Assembly (NCBI GenBank): GCA_902509555.1
Contig: CABWYS010000008.1
Coordinates: 1-37,575 of the forward strand
Source: an uncultured SAR86 cluster bacterium
GTDB lineage: Bacteria > Pseudomonadota > Gammaproteobacteria > Magnimaribacterales > D2472
Direction: 5' to 3'
DNA length: 37,575 bases
Shown here: positions 24,506-33,185 of the stretch, piece by piece
Layout of the letters: the number at the start of each line of letters is the position of its first letter
Position numbering within the stretch: position 1 is the first letter of the stretch
Translations under genes and position numbers: made by a program
Notes under the pieces: model-generated
Database searches by the model: none
What the model was told of the DNA's origin: nothing
The model's input: only the letters and a program-made list of their open reading frames with translations

Positions 24506-25932
24506 GTTGGGAAACCGTTATAGGACTTGAAACACATGTTCAGCTATCAACAAAAACAAAGTTATTTTCTAGAGCTTCAACAGCTTTTGGAGAAAGTCCA
24601 AATACAAATGTCAATCTAATTGATTGTGGGCTCCCTGGGGTATTACCATCAATTAATAAAGAAGCTTTTTATAAGGCAATTCGCTTTGGAATGGCAGTAG
24701 ATGCTCAAATTAATCAAACTTCTATTTTTGATCGGAAAAATTATTTTTATGCTGACTTGCCTAAAGGTTATCAAATCACTCAAATGGATTTACCAATTGT
24801 ACTAGGTGGATCGATTGAAATTGCTATCGATAATTCAGTAAAGACGATAAATATTACCAGAGCGCATTTAGAAGAAGATGCTGGAAAATCAATTCATGAT
24901 CAATTTGATGGTTACTCTGCAATTGACCTTAATCGTGCAGGAACTCCCCTTCTAGAAATTGTCTCAGAACCAGAAATTTCAAACGCAAAAGAAGCAGTTG
25001 CATATATGAAGGTAATGCATCAACTGGTAACTTACCTCGAGGTATCTGATGGAAATATGGCGCAAGGCTCACTTAGATGTGATGCAAATATATCAATTAG
25101 AAAAAAAGGTGATTTAGAGCTCGGAACAAGGACAGAAATTAAAAATATCAATTCCTTCAAATTTATTGAAAAAGCTATTAATTATGAGATTAAAAGACAA
25201 ATTAAAATTCTTGAAAACGGTAAAAAGGTTGTTCAAGAAACCAGGCTTTATGATAGTGCCAAAGATGAAACTCGACCAATGAGATCAAAGGAATTTGCAA
25301 ATGACTATAGATATTTTCCTGAACCAGATTTATTGCCAGTTGTTATTTCAGACCAAGAAATGCAAGACATAAAAGATAATTTCCCCGAGCTACCCAAGGA
25401 TAAAGAAGCAAGATATGAGAAAGATTTCAAACTTTCATCATACGACTCTAAAATCTTAGCATCTTCAAAATCCATGGCAGATTTTTTTGAAGATGCCACC
25501 AAGAAAACAAAAAATTTTTCTTTGCTTTCTAATTGGATGATAGGTGAAATTAGCGCGTTTTTAAATAAAGAAGCTATTGAAATTAATGAATCTAAATTAA
25601 TTCCAAACAATATTGCCATGCTGATTAATAGAATAGATGATCAAACTATTTCTGGAAAAATTGGAAAGTCTATCTTTGAAGAGATGTGCTCTACCGGAGA
25701 GTCTCCCGATCAAATTATTGAATCTCAAGGATTAAGGCAGTTATCGGATGATGGGGAAATAGAAAAATTAATAGATGCAGTTATAGAAGATCATTCTAAG
25801 CAAGTTGCAGCATATTTAGACGGCAAGGAAAAACTATTTGGATTTTTTGTCGGACAAGTTATGAAATTGACTGCAGGGAAGGCTAACCCTGAAACAGTTA
25901 ATAAGATCCTAAAAGAAAAATTAAAGAAATAG
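24502..25932 (+). CDS. gatB: Asp/Glu-tRNA amidotransferase subunit B
   Basis: GatB binds the misacylated tRNA and performs kinase and amidation steps. The 476 aa product has IGLETHVQLSTKTKLFS, IFDRKNYFYADLPKGYQI (metal/substrate region), DLNRAGTPLLEIVSEP and GSLRCDANIS, followed by a C-terminal helical and YqeY-like tail (GQVMKLTAGKANPETVNKIL) that recognises tRNA. Overlap with gatA is 4 bp (ATGA). Its stop is 1 bp from the stop of the convergent hydroxylase gene. Confidence 0.98.
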   Translation: MSWETVIGLETHVQLSTKTKLFSRASTAFGESPNTNVNLIDCGLPGVLPSINKEAFYKAIRFGMAVDAQINQTSIFDRKNYFYADLPKGYQITQMDLPIVLGGSIEIAIDNSVKTINITRAHLEEDAGKSIHDQFDGYSAIDLNRAGTPLLEIVSEPEISNAKEAVAYMKVMHQLVTYLEVSDGNMAQGSLRCDANISIRKKGDLELGTRTEIKNINSFKFIEKAINYEIKRQIKILENGKKVVQETRLYDSAKDETRPMRSKEFANDYRYFPEPDLLPVVISDQEMQDIKDNFPELPKDKEARYEKDFKLSSYDSKILASSKSMADFFEDATKKTKNFSLLSNWMIGEISAFLNKEAIEINESKLIPNNIAMLINRIDDQTISGKIGKSIFEEMCSTGESPDQIIESQGLRQLSDDGEIEKLIDAVIEDHSKQVAAYLDGKEKLFGFFVGQVMKLTAGKANPETVNKILKEKLKK

Positions 25933-25933
25933 T

Positions 25934-26785
25934 CTACCTTTTGAATGGATCAACTGTCATAGATATAACATTGTTTGAGAAATTTCCCTGTACACCAATA
26001 TTTTTTAGTTGCTCATTCTTATCTTTTGGCCAATAAAAAGTTCTAAAAATATGATCCCATACTATAAGATTGTTTCCATAGTTATGGTTTGCTATTTCAG
26101 GCTCAAGATTATGATGCCACCTATGTAATTCCGGTCCAGAAAAAAAATAATTAAGCAGTCTTTGATCTTGCTCAGCATTAACATGTTGCCAGTATCCATG
26201 GACTGTACTAAAGATGGTAACTAAGGCGATAATTTTACCTTCAGCTCCTAAAAGCAATAAAGGAACGGCTCCGCTAACCTGAAGCAATGTAACATCTAGG
26301 TAATGAAATCTTGTTGCATTAAACCAGTACAATCTTTGAGGATTGTGATGAATTTTATGAAATCGCCATAAAAAAGGAATCTCATGACAACCCCTATGGA
26401 ACCAATAAAGCCCAAACTCTGAAATTACAAGTGCTAAAACCAATTGAAGAACTATATTTAATTCTGTTGGCCACACATCAAAACCCCCTCCAGAGAATCT
26501 AATTGCAATAGAAGCAAGAAAAATTTGTAATAATTGACTTTGCAATAAAATATAATTAACGACAAAAAGAGAAGCATCTGGAAAAAAATTTTCTTTAAAA
26601 TTTGGCTTCCAATCTTTAAATAAAGGCATAAAGAACTCGCCTAATACTGTAAAAAAAATAGAGCCTATAGCAGCAAAAAATAAGACCTGTAATTCACTAT
26701 ATCCAGATTCGATCAAAAAAATCGATGTGCCCACAATCGAGATGATGCAAATTAAATATCCAAATCTAGAAAACACTAGTTGCAT
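25934..26785 (-). CDS. Fatty acid hydroxylase / sterol desaturase superfamily membrane protein
   Basis: A 283 aa integral-membrane di-iron enzyme of the fatty acid hydroxylase superfamily, which uses O2 to hydroxylate or desaturate lipids or sterols. About four hydrophobic helices are seen (residues 5-25, 32-52, 70-95, 108-128). The histidine boxes are complete: HRGCH, HKIHH, HGYWQHVNA and LHRWHHN. The protein is last of a leftward overlapping trio, sharing 10 bp with the dehydrogenase upstream. In that context it could hydroxylate a substrate whose alcohol is then oxidised. The substrate is unknown. Confidence 0.88.
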   Translation of the reverse strand: MQLVFSRFGYLICIISIVGTSIFLIESGYSELQVLFFAAIGSIFFTVLGEFFMPLFKDWKPNFKENFFPDASLFVVNYILLQSQLLQIFLASIAIRFSGGGFDVWPTELNIVLQLVLALVISEFGLYWFHRGCHEIPFLWRFHKIHHNPQRLYWFNATRFHYLDVTLLQVSGAVPLLLLGAEGKIIALVTIFSTVHGYWQHVNAEQDQRLLNYFFSGPELHRWHHNLEPEIANHNYGNNLIVWDHIFRTFYWPKDKNEQLKNIGVQGNFSNNVISMTVDPFKR

Positions 26786-27801
26786 AAATCAATCATGACC
26801 TTTGAAGCCAAATTCCCATCTTTTGCTAACTCAAAAGCCTTTTCATGATCTTGAATCTTGCATTTATGGCTAATAAATTTACCTTGATCAATCATATCTT
26901 TTGATAATATCTCCAAAGATTCAAGAAACTCCTTATTTGAATAAGCCATAGAGCATGTAATTTCAAGCTCACGCATCAATACTGATCTAAAATCTATCAA
27001 GGCTTGCTCCTGATGTAAGCCAGTAACCACAATCCTTGTATGTTTTTTTGAAAGATTAATAATATTGCTAATCAATTTATGATTTCCAGTGCAATCAATA
27101 AAAACATCTGTATTTGAAACCGGAATACCAAATACCTCCCCTTCTCCATGAAATTCTTTTAATGCATCAGTAAAACTCTCCCAATCAGCATATGCTTTTA
27201 CTGCATTCAAACCGTTTGCATTTAAAACTCTTAAACTATAAAGGTCTACTGCAATTATGTTTTTATATCCAAAATAACTTAATAATGTAACCACAGAAAA
27301 TCCAATGCAGCCTAAGCCACAAACAGCTATTTTGGAATCTAGACCTAAATTTGAGCGATTAATTGTTCTTAAGGCAACTGCAAAAGGCTCTACCAATGCA
27401 CCTATTTCAAAAGACATATCATCTGGTAATTTAAAAATACTTTCATTCAAAACAGCATTTTTTACTAATAGGAAATTTGTCATGCCTCCTTCCGTTCCAC
27501 CATTTCCTATACTGTTATTATTTCCCATAGGATTGATAGCCACCCTATCATTAACATTAATATCTTTTATATTAGACCCAATTTCAATAACTATTCCTGA
27601 CATCTCATGTCCAAGTGGCATTGGCTCTTTTTGGGGGCCCATCAACCCACCCGATGACAAGTAACTTAGATCAGTTCCACATATCCCACAGCACTTAATG
27701 GCAACAATTAAGTCATTTGACCCCAAAGAGGGGTAATCAACTAAATCAAGGGATAATGTATTAGGAGCCTGAATATTAAGTTGATGGGTTTTCTTATTCA
27801 T
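26776..27801 (-). CDS. Zinc-type medium-chain alcohol dehydrogenase (MDR superfamily)
   Basis: A 341 aa cytoplasmic NAD(P)-dependent dehydrogenase. Catalytic zinc ligands are visible in CCGICGTDLSYL, PLGHEMSG and LVEPFAVALR, and the Rossmann motif is GLGCIG, followed by an acidic residue (AVDLYS) that favours NAD(H). The cysteine-rich lobe that normally binds the structural zinc is replaced by a glycine/asparagine loop (INPMGNNNSIGNGG) with no cysteines, so the structural zinc is predicted absent. It resembles polyol and threonine dehydrogenases in general plan. It overlaps the metallo-hydrolase upstream by 8 bp and the hydroxylase downstream by 10 bp. Substrate is inferred only as an alcohol. 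Confidence 0.87.
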   Translation of the reverse strand: MNKKTHQLNIQAPNTLSLDLVDYPSLGSNDLIVAIKCCGICGTDLSYLSSGGLMGPQKEPMPLGHEMSGIVIEIGSNIKDINVNDRVAINPMGNNNSIGNGGTEGGMTNFLLVKNAVLNESIFKLPDDMSFEIGALVEPFAVALRTINRSNLGLDSKIAVCGLGCIGFSVVTLLSYFGYKNIIAVDLYSLRVLNANGLNAVKAYADWESFTDALKEFHGEGEVFGIPVSNTDVFIDCTGNHKLISNIINLSKKHTRIVVTGLHQEQALIDFRSVLMRELEITCSMAYSNKEFLESLEILSKDMIDQGKFISHKCKIQDHEKAFELAKDGNLASKVMIDLCN

Positions 27802-29068
27802 GTAATTTATTTTTTGTTTCTTCTATTTCAAACTCTAACCACTTAACTATCCACCGATTTGAATTTTTTTGAGCTTCTTTTAGTAAAATTTCATGGATGT
27901 TTAAATACATTTTTAATGCTTCTTCATTATTATCTGATGCAATAATAATTTCAGATATATGAATTGCTTTTAAATATTCATTCTTATCAATCAGATCTTT
28001 TATCTTTCTTAGAGCTATTTTTTCATCAATTAAATCATTTAAATCAGGAAAAATAGTTTGAGGAGAGTAAGAATATAATTCTGTTGTTGAGCTATGTCTA
28101 AACCAGCCTGTATATCCCTCGTAAATAGAACGAATAGCCCATTCAACGGTCCCATATCCCTCTCCAGCTGACAATTCTTTTGGCAAAACTATCTCTTGCA
28201 TTAATGCAAACATGTCTTTTCCAGTATTAATACCTTCTACTGTTTTAGTGTGTATGTATTCCACTGCATCATGAAGATTTTTTACTTCATTATGTATTAA
28301 TTTTTGTCCCTCAACTGGTTTAAAGTGGCCTGTAATTAATATCTCTGGATTAAGTTCTAAAACCTTTTTACACATATCCAGATATGGAATTGCAAATCTA
28401 ATCCTGTCTCCGCGTATAGTGCAAAAATTTGGAATATGTGGAAACAAAGGCCCAAAGGCATTTCCAGAAAAAAGAATTTGATGTTGAGGCAGATAAATTA
28501 AAAGAGCGTCCAAAGTTTCTCCACCTGGAACAGAATATAATTCTAAATCAAGCCCCCCTAAAGAGAATTTATATTCATCTTTAAATAAGATATCTGGCTC
28601 AGCAATTGACTGAATGTCTTTAAAGCCCATTTTTTCTGCTTTGGCTATCGCATCATTCATAAGATCTATCATTTCACCAAAAAACTTGTAAGCATTTAAT
28701 ACCCTTCCACCTTGGGTTAATGAATCAAAAGATTGGTGCTCAATAATATTCTCTTGCGCAATTAGGGTTGCGTCAGGATTATATTCTTTAAAAAAACCTG
28801 ATCCTCCAACATGATCCACATGACCTTGAGTGTAAATAATGTATTTAATTTCTTTATCATTTACTTGATCAAAACAATTTTTATGGATTGGGGCTTCTAC
28901 ACCCAATCCTGTATTTATTAAAATATTTCCTTCAGACGTCTCTATCAAGTAACTATTGCTAGCCCCCTCAGATAAAAAAATAAAATCATTTATTTGAAAG
29001 GGTCGCGACTGACTTGCCGGTTTGATATCTAAAGAGCCAGGTCTTTTATTGATAAGTAAAGATCCCAT
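27794..29068 (-). CDS. Alkylsulfatase-like metallo-beta-lactamase-fold hydrolase
   Basis: The N-terminal 250 residues form a metallo-beta-lactamase fold and the rest resembles the helical dimerisation domain of SdsA1-type alkylsulfatases (GTVEWAIRSIYEGYTGWF). The metal motif reads QGHVDHVGG: the first His of HxHxDH is Gln, and the SGN in the later strand replaces the usual Asp/Glu ligand. The final ITGH keeps its His. The SCP2-like lipid-binding domain of full SdsA1 is missing at 424 aa. I use the ATG at 29068; the track's 29074 is a GTG two codons upstream. No signal peptide is seen, so it is cytoplasmic. It heads the trio and is divergent from the SDR gene by 24 bp. Hydrolase by fold; sulfatase activity is not established. 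Confidence 0.8.
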   Translation of the reverse strand: MGSLLINKRPGSLDIKPASQSRPFQINDFIFLSEGASNSYLIETSEGNILINTGLGVEAPIHKNCFDQVNDKEIKYIIYTQGHVDHVGGSGFFKEYNPDATLIAQENIIEHQSFDSLTQGGRVLNAYKFFGEMIDLMNDAIAKAEKMGFKDIQSIAEPDILFKDEYKFSLGGLDLELYSVPGGETLDALLIYLPQHQILFSGNAFGPLFPHIPNFCTIRGDRIRFAIPYLDMCKKVLELNPEILITGHFKPVEGQKLIHNEVKNLHDAVEYIHTKTVEGINTGKDMFALMQEIVLPKELSAGEGYGTVEWAIRSIYEGYTGWFRHSSTTELYSYSPQTIFPDLNDLIDEKIALRKIKDLIDKNEYLKAIHISEIIIASDNNEEALKMYLNIHEILLKEAQKNSNRWIVKWLEFEIEETKNKLHE

Positions 29069-29075
29069 ATACACA

Positions 29076-29084
29076 TGTTATTAT
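29076..29084 (+). promoter_or_regulatory. Candidate extended -10 promoter for the SDR-sulfotransferase pair
   Basis: TG-T-TATTAT fits the extended -10 pattern (TGnTATAAT, five of six bases). It ends 8 bp before the ATG at 29093, so a transcript from it would start at or within a few bases of the start codon (leaderless or nearly so). The ATG at 29075 would lie inside this element, which argues for the shorter SDR start. Confidence 0.35.
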
Positions 29085-29092
29085 ATTTATTC

Positions 29093-29842
29093 ATGAGCAA
29101 CATCACTTTTGATTATTCTAATGTGAATATCCTTGTTACAGGTGGAACCAGTGGTATTGGTAAAGCTATTTCAGAGGCTTATTTAGCTTCAGGAGCAAAT
29201 GTAACAATTACGGGAACAAAATCCTCTATAGAAGATTATGAAGATATTTCAAAAGAGTTTTCTTACCTTAAATTAAATCTAGAAGATAAAACAAATATTG
29301 ATGAAATTAAAAAATCTATAAAAAAATTAGATATTCTTATTAATAATGGTGGCTTAAGTTTTCCAGACGGAAAAAGTGAAGATGATCCAGATATCTTTGA
29401 TAGAGCTGTATATATTCACCTAAATAGCTTTTATAGATTATCTAGTTTACTTCAACCCATCCTAATGAAATCTTCTTTTCAAGGGGGTTCATCTATTATA
29501 GGTATTGCTTCAATGACATCTTTTTTTGGCATGCCAATTGTTCCAGGTTATGGGGCTGGTAAAGCTGGTTTAGTTCAACTTATAAAGACTTTATCAATGA
29601 AATGGGCCAATCAATCAATTCGAGTTAATGCTGTAGCTGCAGGATATATTAAAACGCGAATGACTGAACCCATAATAAATTCAGAAGAATTTTCAAAAGA
29701 TATTTTAAATAGAATTCCATTGAAGGAATTTGGAGACCCTGCTGATATAGCTAATACTGTATTATTCTTAACATCCCCTTCTGCTAAATACATCACAGGA
29801 GAAACTATCAGAGTTGACGGGGGATATTCTATTTCCAGTTAA
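29093..29842 (+). CDS. Short-chain dehydrogenase/reductase (SDR) oxidoreductase
   Basis: A classical SDR of 249 aa with cofactor motif TGGTSGIG, structural NNGG (replacing NNAG), catalytic Ser140, Tyr153 and Lys157 (GYGAGKAGL), and C-terminal SAKYITGETIRVDGG. I choose the ATG at 29093 (MSNITFDYSNVNILVTGG) over 29075. The longer form adds MLLYLF, atypical for an SDR, and its start codon falls in a promoter-like element. The gene is 2 bp from the sulfotransferase and divergent from the metallo-hydrolase. It probably interconverts an alcohol and ketone; FabG-like roles cannot be excluded. Confidence 0.9.
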   Translation: MSNITFDYSNVNILVTGGTSGIGKAISEAYLASGANVTITGTKSSIEDYEDISKEFSYLKLNLEDKTNIDEIKKSIKKLDILINNGGLSFPDGKSEDDPDIFDRAVYIHLNSFYRLSSLLQPILMKSSFQGGSSIIGIASMTSFFGMPIVPGYGAGKAGLVQLIKTLSMKWANQSIRVNAVAAGYIKTRMTEPIINSEEFSKDILNRIPLKEFGDPADIANTVLFLTSPSAKYITGETIRVDGGYSISS

Positions 29843-29844
29843 AG

Positions 29845-31089
29845 ATGTCAAATAAGATTAAAATTAATGACTTATCAAACCCAACACTAACTGAATTTCA
29901 AAAGACTGCAAAAAATTACGGCGAGACTCTAAAAGTAGAGTTAACTTCAGAGGCTGTAATTCAAAAAGCGAGTGAAAAATCTAAACTTCAAGATTTTGGA
30001 GACGAAGATTTTATCTCAAGATTAGATATTTTGATGCAGTCAGTTTCAAATGATGAGGGGTTAGCAGGAATAGGAAAGCTCGGTATATTTAATGATCAAG
30101 TTAGATATGCTGAGAATAGGCTAAAGTTTGAAAGATTTAAGAAAAAGTTCCCTGAATATAATGAAGAAGTTATCTCAAAACCTATTATCATAATTGGTCT
30201 GCCGAGATCTGGGACAACACATCTTCTTAATCTTATTGCGTCTGATTCAAGGTTAAAATCTATCCCATATTGGCAAAGTCTAAGACCATTTCATGAAAAA
30301 TTGATAGATTTAAATAATGAGGAAGATTCAAGACAAGAGGTGGCTTTTGAAGAGTATAAAAGTTTTCTCGAAACTATGCCTTTACTGAAATCAATGCATG
30401 ACATGCATCCAAATCATATTCATGAGGAGATTGAGCTTCAAGCAATGGATTTCTCAACTTATCTTCCAGAATGGTTAGCTTATGTTCCAGAATGGAGGGA
30501 TTATTATCTTACACATGATCAAAGAAATCATTATGAATATTTGAAGGACGTCTTGAGGGCTATGCAATTTATTAAAGGGCCCAAAAAATGGGTACTAAAA
30601 TCACCGCAGCATCTCGAACAAATACTTCCTCTGTTGAGAACTTTCCCAGATGCAACTTTTGCAATTACTTACAGAGACCCATTGTCAGTAGTATTATCAA
30701 CAGCAACAATGCTTTCTTATGGTGATAGGGTAAGAAGGTATCAAGTAGATCCAAAAAGTAATTTTAATTATTGGCACGATAGAATTAAAACACTTCTAGA
30801 GAGATTTACAGAAGACTATCAATTGATTCCTGCAGATCAAAAATGTGATATCTTTTTTCAAGACCTGATAAAAGATAATCTTAATAGCGTTAAGAACATC
30901 TATTCAAAAAATTCTTTTAAGTTCGATAAGCTCGCAAACGATGAAATTAAGGAATATATGAATTCAAATAAAAGAGGTAAACACGGACAAGTTATATATA
31001 ACTTGGAAGATTTTGGCGTGGATAAATCAGAGTCCTATGAATCTTTTAAATTTTATTTTGATGAATTTGATGTATTAAAAGAAATTTAA
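29845..31089 (+). CDS. PAPS-dependent sulfotransferase family protein
   Basis: A 414 aa soluble protein of the Sulfotransfer_3 type. The 5'-phosphosulfate-binding loop is LPRSGTTHLL at about residues 119-128. A second PAPS-contact region is seen in ITYRDPLSVVLSTATMLSYG, and a preceding KSPQHLEQIL is family-typical. It would transfer sulfate from PAPS to a hydroxyl of a small molecule or lipid. It lies 2 bp after the SDR and close to a sulfatase-like hydrolase and a hydroxylase. It ends with a 4 bp tail overlap with the convergent MaoC gene. Whether the product is a sulfated lipid, sterol or other alcohol is unknown. Confidence 0.88.
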   Translation: MSNKIKINDLSNPTLTEFQKTAKNYGETLKVELTSEAVIQKASEKSKLQDFGDEDFISRLDILMQSVSNDEGLAGIGKLGIFNDQVRYAENRLKFERFKKKFPEYNEEVISKPIIIIGLPRSGTTHLLNLIASDSRLKSIPYWQSLRPFHEKLIDLNNEEDSRQEVAFEEYKSFLETMPLLKSMHDMHPNHIHEEIELQAMDFSTYLPEWLAYVPEWRDYYLTHDQRNHYEYLKDVLRAMQFIKGPKKWVLKSPQHLEQILPLLRTFPDATFAITYRDPLSVVLSTATMLSYGDRVRRYQVDPKSNFNYWHDRIKTLLERFTEDYQLIPADQKCDIFFQDLIKDNLNSVKNIYSKNSFKFDKLANDEIKEYMNSNKRGKHGQVIYNLEDFGVDKSESYESFKFYFDEFDVLKEI

Positions 31090-31544
31090 GTGATCCACAT
31101 TGACAACGTTTCTGCAATATAGGCTGGTTTTTCAACACCCTCTATCTCCATTGTTACAGAAGCTTTTACAAGATATTGTCCCGGATTTTTTTCTATAATA
31201 TCCAAAATTCTCGTGTTAAGCCTAACCCTTGAGTCAACAGCCACCGGGCTTAAAAAGCGGACTTTATCTAGTCCATAATTTAAACCCATTTTTGCTCCCT
31301 CAACCACTAATGCTGTATCTTTACCAAGGCCAGCAACTAGTGAAAGTGAAAGAAAACCATGTGCAATTGTTGAGCCGAAAATAGGCGTAGCTTGTTCTGA
31401 GTCAACATGAATAAATTGATGATCTTCTGTAGCATCTGCAAATTTGTTAATTCTGTCCTGATCAACTTTAAACCATTCAGTGGCTCCTAAGTCCTTTCCA
31501 ACATAATCTTTTAAATCTTCAGGTTTCACTATTGTTATTGCCAT
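31086..31544 (-). CDS. MaoC-like (R)-specific enoyl-CoA hydratase
   Basis: A 152 aa single hot-dog-fold protein of the MaoC family. The catalytic Asp-x4-His dyad is visible as ATEDHQFIHVD (D41, H46), followed by GSTIAHGFLSLSL, the conserved helix. Family members hydrate trans-2-enoyl-CoA to (R)-3-hydroxyacyl-CoA. A strong ribosome-binding site GGAGGAAT lies inside the end of the upstream acyl-CoA ligase gene, 1 bp of non-coding DNA apart, so the two are surely cotranscribed. The pairing points to acyl-CoA metabolism. Confidence 0.9.
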   Translation of the reverse strand: MAITIVKPEDLKDYVGKDLGATEWFKVDQDRINKFADATEDHQFIHVDSEQATPIFGSTIAHGFLSLSLVAGLGKDTALVVEGAKMGLNYGLDKVRFLSPVAVDSRVRLNTRILDIIEKNPGQYLVKASVTMEIEGVEKPAYIAETLSMWIT

Positions 31545-31545
31545 T

Positions 31546-33162
31546 TTATTCCTCCATTAAATGATCTTTATATTCTTCTCTTAATTCAACTTTTAATAAC
31601 TTTCCGGTTGCTCCGTGAGGAAGTTCTTTTACAAAAATAATATCATCGGGCAACCACCACTTCACAACCTTTTCTAATAAGAAATCATTGATTTCCTGCT
31701 TATCAATATCATTTCCATCTTTGGTAATTAAAAATAGTAAAGGTCTCTCATCCCACTTAGGATGTGGAACTCCCACAACACATGCTTCAAGAACATTTTC
31801 GTGAGTTAGCACAGCATTTTCTAGATCAATTGAACTAATCCACTCTCCGCCAGTCTTAATAACATCTTTTGCTCTATCAACAATCTGCATACACCCATCT
31901 GGATGGATAGTTGCGACATCTCCAGTATCAAACCAACCCTCCTCATCTACAGCAGGACCGTCTGCCTTATAATATGTATGCATTATCCATGGCCCTTTCA
32001 CCTTTAGAGCACCACTAGCCTCTCCGTCTCTTGGAAGTTCATTATTTTCATCACCAACGGTCTTAATCTCTACGCCAAACATCGGATAGCCTTGTTTAGT
32101 TTGAAGTTGATATCTTTCTTCTTTGGAAAGACTCATAGCTTTCTTAGTTGGAGCATTTAAAGTTCCAAGAGGACTCATTTCTGTCATTCCCCATCCATGA
32201 GTTAAAAATGCATCATGCTGTTCATCAAATGCTTTAATCATTGCATATGGCGCTGCAGAACCTCCAACCAAAACTTGATCGACTGTGTCAAGCTTTAACC
32301 CTTTTCCTTCAAGATACTGCAATAGTCCAAGCCATACAGTTGGAACACCCAGCATAGAGTCAACTGATTCTTGCTTTACTAACTCATACAAGGACTCTCC
32401 ATCCAGAGCATGGCAAGGCAATACCAAAGTTATTCCGAGGATTAATGCGCAATAAGGCACACCCCAAGCATTAACATGAAACATAGGAACAACTGGTAAG
32501 ACTGAGCTAGAAGAGTCGAAACCCATAGCTCCAGATACAGAAATTGCATGCAAAATAGTTGACCTATGAGAATATAAGACCCCCTTAGGATTGCCAGTAG
32601 TTCCTGAGGTATAACACAAAGCAACTGCATCATCTTCACTCAATTCAGGCCAAACGTATTCATCTGATTCATCCTGTATTAATTCATCATAACTTAACGC
32701 ATTTTTTAAATTATTTTCTGGAATAGCATCTTTTGATGAGGCAATAATTATCAATTTAACTGTATCTAATTTATCTTGAACGCTCTCCACAAGTGGAATA
32801 AATGTAGGATCGACAATTAAAACCTCGTCCTCTGCATGATTAAGTATATATATTAACTGATCAGGGGAATATCTTGGATTTAAGGTATGTAGGATAGCTC
32901 CCATACCAGAAACTGCAAAATAGGTTTCAAAGTGCCTACTGTTATTCCAGGCAATAGTTGCAACTCGATCATGTGCATTTACACCAAGTTTTGCAAGGGC
33001 ATTAGCAAGCTTCTTAGATCGTTTAATTGACTCTCCATATGTAGTCGAATTTATTGAACCATCTAGTTCTCGTGAAACTAATTTGCCATCAAAATTATAT
33101 TTTTCAGCATGTAAAATTGCCTGCGGGATTGTTAAATCCCAGTTCATCATATTGCCTTTCAT
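31546..33162 (-). CDS. Medium/long-chain fatty-acid-CoA ligase (AlkK-like)
   Basis: A 538 aa ANL-superfamily enzyme that adenylates a carboxylic acid and joins it to CoA. Motifs are the P-loop [27 protein letters not shown] near the N-terminus, [30 protein letters not shown] and the C-terminal catalytic Lys in GATGKLLK. The sequence closely follows my recollection of Pseudomonas AlkK, a medium-chain acyl-CoA ligase, including WDERPLL. AAGGGGA eight bases before the ATG supports the start at 33162 over the internal MMNWD. It sits 23 bp after the GH84 gene and 1 bp before the MaoC gene. Confidence 0.92.
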   Translation of the reverse strand: MKGNMMNWDLTIPQAILHAEKYNFDGKLVSRELDGSINSTTYGESIKRSKKLANALAKLGVNAHDRVATIAWNNSRHFETYFAVSGMGAILHTLNPRYSPDQLIYILNHAEDEVLIVDPTFIPLVESVQDKLDTVKLIIIASSKDAIPENNLKNALSYDELIQDESDEYVWPELSEDDAVALCYTSGTTGNPKGVLYSHRSTILHAISVSGAMGFDSSSSVLPVVPMFHVNAWGVPYCALILGITLVLPCHALDGESLYELVKQESVDSMLGVPTVWLGLLQYLEGKGLKLDTVDQVLVGGSAAPYAMIKAFDEQHDAFLTHGWGMTEMSPLGTLNAPTKKAMSLSKEERYQLQTKQGYPMFGVEIKTVGDENNELPRDGEASGALKVKGPWIMHTYYKADGPAVDEEGWFDTGDVATIHPDGCMQIVDRAKDVIKTGGEWISSIDLENAVLTHENVLEACVVGVPHPKWDERPLLFLITKDGNDIDKQEINDFLLEKVVKWWLPDDIIFVKELPHGATGKLLKVELREEYKDHLMEE

Positions 33163-33185
33163 TGAAATATCCCCTTTATTTGAGC

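Noticed and set aside
27305-27664. 119 aa plus-strand ORF
   Set aside because: Antisense to the MDR dehydrogenase with intact catalytic motifs.
27794-29068. Naming the metallo-hydrolase a sulfatase
   Set aside because: The helical domain is alkylsulfatase-like but metal ligands differ and the SCP2-like domain is missing, so only a fold-level call is justified.
29075-29092. Upstream ATG of the SDR gene (MLLYLF extension)
   Set aside because: It falls inside a promoter-like element and adds a hydrophobic hexapeptide atypical of SDRs; the ATG at 29093 gives a normal N-terminus.
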